Below, in pieces: positions 15,246 to 19,079 of a stretch of 19,079 nt of DNA; the first letter of the stretch is position 1; each line of letters begins with the position of its first letter. The notes beneath the pieces are model-generated. The model ran no database searches. It was given only the letters and a program-made list of their open reading frames with translations, and had not been told where the DNA came from. The position numbers and the translations under genes are program-made. Source of the stretch: an uncultured Planctomycetaceae bacterium (GTDB taxonomy: Bacteria > Planctomycetota > Planctomycetia > Pirellulales > Pirellulaceae); contig CAIXSC010000111.1 in the NCBI GenBank assembly GCA_903921945.1, forward strand, positions 1-19,079. Reading direction: 5' to 3'.

Positions 15246-16268
15246 ATGTCGACCGCTTCGCACGAATCCGCCGGGTATTGGGGTCATCTATTCGAGCAAT
15301 TGGGGATGCGGTGGAACCGGTTCTGGTTCACCCCAGCGGACCCCGCGCCGCTCTGCGGCCTGCGTCTGCTTGCAGGCGTATTGTCGCTGTACTACGTCGC
15401 CTCGTTTTCCACCGATCTCACGCGGTGGTTCGCCGCGGACGGCCTGTTGACGACCGAAACCGTGCGGCAACTCACCAACCCGGAGACGTCAGACAGCGGT
15501 GCGCCGGCCAGCTTCCACTGGTCTTATCTGAACTACGCGAAGAAGCCTTTCGAGCTGTGGATTGTGCATTTGCTGGGGCTGGCGGTCTTAGCGCTGTTCA
15601 CAGCCGGTTTGTGGACGCGCATCACGAGCGTCCTCGCCTTGGTGGTGGTGTTGTCATATGTGCATCGAGCCCCGATGATCAACGGCCAATTCGAGGCCGT
15701 ATTGACGATGATGCTGGCCTACTTGGCGATCGGTCCCAGTGGCCGACTCTGGTCGGTCGACGCGTGGCTGGCAGCGCGGCGCGAACCGCCTGCCGGTTCC
15801 CGTGCCAGCTCGGAGGAAGGCTCGGTGTTGGCCAACATCAGTCTATCCCTGTTGCAATGCCATCTCGCGGCGTTGTACATGCTCATGTGCCTCACGCAGC
15901 TCGGCGGGGCCTACGACGGCGAAAACGGGGCGACTTGGTGGCGCGGCGAAGCGATCTGGTGGCTGCTTGCGAAGTCCGAGTCGCGGTTGGTCGATTTGAC
16001 GTTTCTGCACACGGCGACGGGTCGCTATGTCGTCGCCGCCTGGACGCATGCGATCGTTTACGGCGAGCTCGCGTTCGCGTTACTGATTTGGAAGCCGTTG
16101 GCTCGCCCGCTTCTGCTCGTGCTGGCGGCGTTGGCTTGGGTGTCGCTCATACCAGTCACGGGGCTGGTGAGCTACTGTTTGGCGATGATCGTCGCCAACC
16201 TGGCATTCCTGGACGCCGAGACATGGCGTGCCTGGGTGCCGGCCGCGTTGGGTGGCACGCGACGTTAG
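15246..16268 (+). CDS. HTTM-domain membrane protein (vitamin-K carboxylase-like membrane domain)
   Basis: This is a polytopic membrane protein of 340 residues that matches the HTTM domain, the membrane part of vitamin-K-dependent gamma-carboxylases. Visible features are the opening RFWFTPADPAPLCGLRLLAG, the following WFAADGLL, the loop HRAPMINGQFE and about eight helices (37-53, 105-120, 127-140, 148-162, 198-218, 264-283, 288-302, 306-322). The length fits the bacterial HTTM-only form; there is no large C-terminal lumenal domain, so carboxylase activity cannot be assumed. The ATG at 15246 starts at the usual distance before the first motif but has no Shine-Dalgarno. Its partner is probably the anchored protein just upstream. 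Confidence 0.88.
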   Translation: MSTASHESAGYWGHLFEQLGMRWNRFWFTPADPAPLCGLRLLAGVLSLYYVASFSTDLTRWFAADGLLTTETVRQLTNPETSDSGAPASFHWSYLNYAKKPFELWIVHLLGLAVLALFTAGLWTRITSVLALVVVLSYVHRAPMINGQFEAVLTMMLAYLAIGPSGRLWSVDAWLAARREPPAGSRASSEEGSVLANISLSLLQCHLAALYMLMCLTQLGGAYDGENGATWWRGEAIWWLLAKSESRLVDLTFLHTATGRYVVAAWTHAIVYGELAFALLIWKPLARPLLLVLAALAWVSLIPVTGLVSYCLAMIVANLAFLDAETWRAWVPAALGGTRR

Positions 16269-16428
16269 GGCGGTCGCATCCGGGCGATTCGCCGCTTTAA
16301 GATCAGCCGCTCTCGGATCCGCCGCTGGTATTGGCGGGAGGTTCGAAATACGATTTGGACGTGATCGCGGCAGCTGGAATGGCCGCGATTGTCGTTCCAC
16401 CGCCACTTTCCACGAGGATCTTCGCGTC

Positions 16429-17808
16429 ATGGCTTCGTCTATCGTCCCTTCCGCTTCGCAGTCGACCCGCCGCGGCTTTTTGCGGGGCGCGGCCGCCGCC
16501 GCTGCCGCGGGCGTTTTGATCCGGGTCGCCGATCCGGCTCGTGCCGCATTGAACGACCGTCCGGTGTTCGCCACGATCGGGCTGCGCAACCAAGGTTGGG
16601 CGATCACCAGCAAATCGTTCAAATTCGCCGACTTCGCGGCGCTGGCCGATGTGGATTCCAAAGTGCTTGCCGAGCACGTGGAGAAGGTGGAAAAGTCCCA
16701 AAAGAAGAAGCCGGACGCTTATAAAGATTACCGTGCCATTCTCGACCGCAAAGATATTGACGCGGTCATGATTGCGACGCCTGACCACTGGCACACCAAG
16801 ATCGCGGTCGAAGCGATGCGGGCGGGTAAAGACGTCTATTGTGAAAAGCCGCTGACGTTGACCATCGATGAAGGCAAATTGATCGAGAAAGTGGTGAAAG
16901 AGACCGGGCGGGTGTTCCAGGTCGGCACAATGCAACGGACCGAATCCGACCAGCGGTTCCTGCTGGCGGTCGCGCTTGTGAAGCATGGCCGGATCGGGAA
17001 GGTGAAGAAGGTGACTTGCGGAATCAACGGCATGGAGCCTTCGCCCGCGATCCCGCTGGCGCCGGTGCCCGAGGGGCTCGACTGGGACTTTTGGCTTGGC
17101 CCGGCTCCGCAAGTTCCGTATCGGGCTCTGCCGGAAATCCGGAAGGGATATGGCGGCGGTTCGGCACTTTACAGCAATTGCCATTACTCGTTCCGCAACT
17201 GGCATGAGTACTCAGGCGGCAAACTGACCGATTGGGGCGCGCATCACGTGGATATCGCTTGCTGGGCGATCGGGGCCAGCGACACGGGACCGAGCAAAGT
17301 CACGCCGCTCGATTTCACGCTGCCGGTGCCTTATAAGGACGGCCATCCGACCGTCGAGGACCGCTACAACGCCGCCACCAAGTTCAATATCCGCGTTGCC
17401 ATGCCCAATGACGTCGAAATGCTGATTACCAGCGAAGGCGACAACGGCATTCTATTTGAAGGCACCGAGGGCCGGTTCTTTGTCAATCGCGGCAAGATCA
17501 CTGGCAAGCCGGTCGAGGACCTGAAGCAAAACCCGCTGCCGGACGGCGCGATTGAAGCGATTTACGGCGGCAAAGTCGCGGCCAATCATACGGCCAATTT
17601 CATCGACGGGATGCGGTCCCGAAAGCAACCCATCTCCGACGTCTGGACTCACAACCGGATGCTGGAGATTTGCCACCTATCCAACATCGCCATGCGGTTC
17701 GGCCGGGAACTGTCGTGGGACCCTGTGGCCCGCGCCATCGTGGGCGATGACCAGGCCAACGCGTTCCTTGGCCGCCCGAGCCGCAAGGGGTTCGAGATCT
17801 CCGGTTAG
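16429..17808 (+). CDS. Gfo/Idh/MocA-family oxidoreductase with Tat signal
   Basis: This is a predicted NAD(P)-dependent sugar or cyclitol oxidoreductase of 459 residues, exported by the twin-arginine pathway. The signal has TRRGFLRG at 13-20 followed by an Ala-rich core, cut near ARA at about 38-40. The nucleotide-binding part starts at IGLRNQGW (50-57), which has Gly51 and Gly56 but Arg53 where the GxGxxG motif has Gly. ALADVD (71-76) supplies the acidic end of strand two, which favours NAD. The family's EKP motif is at 139-141 (Lys140 catalytic), and DWGAHHVD at 268-275 gives the second active-site motif. GAGGA-like GAGGA at 16414-16418, ten bases upstream, supports the ATG at 16429. An intrinsic terminator follows at 17961. 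Planctomycetes carry many such genes; the substrate is unknown. Confidence 0.93.
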   Translation: MASSIVPSASQSTRRGFLRGAAAAAAAGVLIRVADPARAALNDRPVFATIGLRNQGWAITSKSFKFADFAALADVDSKVLAEHVEKVEKSQKKKPDAYKDYRAILDRKDIDAVMIATPDHWHTKIAVEAMRAGKDVYCEKPLTLTIDEGKLIEKVVKETGRVFQVGTMQRTESDQRFLLAVALVKHGRIGKVKKVTCGINGMEPSPAIPLAPVPEGLDWDFWLGPAPQVPYRALPEIRKGYGGGSALYSNCHYSFRNWHEYSGGKLTDWGAHHVDIACWAIGASDTGPSKVTPLDFTLPVPYKDGHPTVEDRYNAATKFNIRVAMPNDVEMLITSEGDNGILFEGTEGRFFVNRGKITGKPVEDLKQNPLPDGAIEAIYGGKVAANHTANFIDGMRSRKQPISDVWTHNRMLEICHLSNIAMRFGRELSWDPVARAIVGDDQANAFLGRPSRKGFEISG

Positions 17809-17960
17809 CGAACTCTGGCAAATCGTTTCGAAGGCGGAAACTGGGGCGGCCGGTCTAGAAACGCGGATTGGCGCGAGCGAACGGTAGAGACATGCTCGCT
17901 ACGACGCCTTCCTGCCACGATTTCCCGCGCCACCCGCTAGCGGCGCGCTAAACTTGCTAT

Positions 17961-17995
17961 GCCCGTTCCCCGCATAACTCGCGGGGCGGGCTTTT
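17961..17995 (+). terminator. Intrinsic terminator after the oxidoreductase gene
   Basis: The stem GCCCG-(TT)-CCCCGC pairs with GCGGGG-CGGGC around the loop ATAACTC (17974-17980), giving 11 GC-rich pairs with a two-base bulge, followed by TTTT. It lies about 150 bp after the oxidoreductase stop and about 30 bp before the next start. Confidence 0.8.
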
Positions 17996-18010
17996 CCGCA
18001 AAAATGGATT

Positions 18011-18016
18011 GCGAGG
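18011..18016 (+). promoter_or_regulatory. Ribosome binding site of the leucine-rich-repeat gene
   Basis: GCGAGG lies eight bases before the ATG at 18025 and decides this start over the in-frame ATG at 18004, which directly follows the terminator hairpin and has no such site. Confidence 0.45.
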
Positions 18017-18024
18017 CCAGCGCC

Positions 18025-19079
18025 ATGGGATCGTCGGCACGGAAACTTCTTGGGTGGCGAAAACTGCTTGCGTCAACCGCTTCCCGCGAGCGCGCCGCGC
18101 GGTGGCGAAAGTTCGCTCGAAAGGTCGGCGCGGCCACCGCCGCTTTCGCCGCCTTGCTGAGCGGTGCGGCCACCACCGATGCGAACCCACCTCCAAGCGT
18201 TCGGGGAGGCACTGCGACCCGCATGCGCTACCCGTCGCTCGATGGCTCGTACAGCGACGTGCGGCTAGTGAAAGTGCAAACTTCGACGGCCCCGCCAGCC
18301 GCGACTACCCCGCCAGCCGCAAGCGCCCCGCCAACCGCGACGGCCCCGCAAGCCGCAATCGCCCCGCAAGCCGCGAGCGCCCCGAAGGCGGATGCTCACA
18401 GTGTGGCCGCTCAAAAGGCAACGCGAGCCATCACGCAGCTCGGCAACTCGCGGCTGTGTTGGGACGACGAGGCGGGAACGCGATTGGTCGGCGTGGAACT
18501 GCGAGGCGACCAAGCCACAGACGCCAACCTCGCCTTAGTGGGCCGTTGTCCGGACATACGGACTGTGGTGTTGTCGCCGTCGCGTCCCGGATTGATCACC
18601 GATGCCGGGCTTCGACACCTTCAGCCGCTCGATCTGCACTACCTTGGGCTGGGCAACACGGCGGTCACCGATCGTGGCCTGGCGCAACTGGCCCATTGGA
18701 AGCATCTGCGCCGCTTGGAATTGCCGGCGGGCGCCACCGATGACGGGCTGCAATCGCTGTTGGAGTTGCCCGAACTCGAGCAGTTGCGGGTGTGGCCCGC
18801 CAAAGTTTCCAACCAGGGATTGGCGACGATCGGACAGTTGGCGTGCCTGCGGTTTCTCGATCTCAACGGTTCGCCCGTCGATGACGCCGGACTGCCGCCA
18901 CTCGCGGCACTGACCAGCCTCGAAGTCCTTGACCTGCGTCGCACAAGCGTTACCGACGGCGGGCTCGTCCATTTGATTTCCCGGCCCGACGCCGATTGCA
19001 TGTACCTCAACGGTCCCCACCACCTGCGCAAAGTCTTTCTGCCAAACCGAACCCGAGTGCGGGGAGACAGCGTCGAGTC
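18025..19079 (+). CDS. Exported leucine-rich-repeat protein (3' end beyond window)
   Basis: The frame is open to the window edge, so the gene is incomplete at its 3' end; 351 codons are visible. An Arg/Lys-rich n-region leads into a hydrophobic segment (VGAATAAFAALLSGAA, about residues 35-50), probably a signal peptide or anchor. A low-complexity Ala/Pro/Thr linker at about 88-123 comes from an 18-bp DNA repeat. From about 190 to 320 it carries leucine-rich repeats of about 24 residues in the form L-x-x-L-x-L-x-x-T-x-V-T-D-x-G-L-x-x-L, the planctomycete type. Such proteins are usually surface or periplasmic binding proteins; the partner is unknown. The region after about 325 no longer follows the repeat. 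Confidence 0.8.
   Translation, partial: MGSSARKLLGWRKLLASTASRERAARWRKFARKVGAATAAFAALLSGAATTDANPPPSVRGGTATRMRYPSLDGSYSDVRLVKVQTSTAPPAATTPPAASAPPTATAPQAAIAPQAASAPKADAHSVAAQKATRAITQLGNSRLCWDDEAGTRLVGVELRGDQATDANLALVGRCPDIRTVVLSPSRPGLITDAGLRHLQPLDLHYLGLGNTAVTDRGLAQLAHWKHLRRLELPAGATDDGLQSLLELPELEQLRVWPAKVSNQGLATIGQLACLRFLDLNGSPVDDAGLPPLAALTSLEVLDLRRTSVTDGGLVHLISRPDADCMYLNGPHHLRKVFLPNRTRVRGDSVE
18286..18393 (+). repeat. 18-bp tandem repeat, 6 units, inside the LRR gene
   Basis: Six 18-bp units of the form ACGGCCCCGCMAGCCGCR encode six-residue units TAP(P/Q)AA, forming the linker between the export signal and the leucine-rich repeats. The first three units share CCAGCC/CCAACC and the next two CAAGCC; the last is degenerate. 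Confidence 0.85.

Overview
The window looks like chromosomal DNA of a planctomycete, most likely from the Pirellulales side of the phylum. This is inferred from gene content, not from a marker gene. The supporting features are a Tat-exported Gfo/Idh/MocA oxidoreductase, an HTTM-domain membrane protein with a small anchored partner, a leucine-rich-repeat protein of the planctomycete type, a DUF58/transglutaminase/MoxR operon, few clear Shine-Dalgarno sites, and a GC-rich palindromic intergenic element.

Region 1 (about 1-5110) looks like an eroded accessory or defence island. It holds an NYN-LOTUS putative RNase gene whose 3' end runs into the antisense remains of a tyrosine recombinase. Next come the remains of a TIR-like 'FVIMSF' gene and a T-arm plus acceptor fragment that resembles the 3' end of a tRNA, possibly an old attachment site. 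An intact 876-residue GmrSD-type protein follows (DUF262 plus HNH DUF1524), with two consecutive DUF4268-like units at its C-terminus.

Region 2 (5110-5638) is non-coding. It contains a three-copy 16-bp repeat and a strongly palindromic element that I think is a dispersed planctomycete repeat.

Region 3 (13135 down to 5639, minus strand) is a tight five-gene operon behind a good sigma-70-like promoter (TTGACA-N16-TACTAT). The order is DUF58 protein, membrane transglutaminase, MoxR AAA+ ATPase, His-rich lipoprotein, and ArsP/SO_0444-type permease. The gaps are a 23-bp overlap, 2 bp, 19 bp and an ATGA overlap. The first three genes form a common cell-envelope module; the last two look like a metal or metalloid export pair added to it.

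Region 4 (13142-14398) is a 1.2-kb non-coding stretch with the operon promoter, a 10-bp tandem array of at least 12 copies and a hexamer array.

Region 5 (14399-19079, plus strand) holds a small anchored protein and an HTTM protein, then a Tat-exported oxidoreductase followed by a clear intrinsic terminator. An exported leucine-rich-repeat protein with a low-complexity linker comes last and is cut by the window edge.

A theme across the window is the number of short tandem repeats. Eight arrays with periods of 6, 9, 10, 12, 15, 16, 18 and 21 bp can be read by eye. Every array inside a gene or gene relic has a period divisible by three; two of the three intergenic arrays do not.
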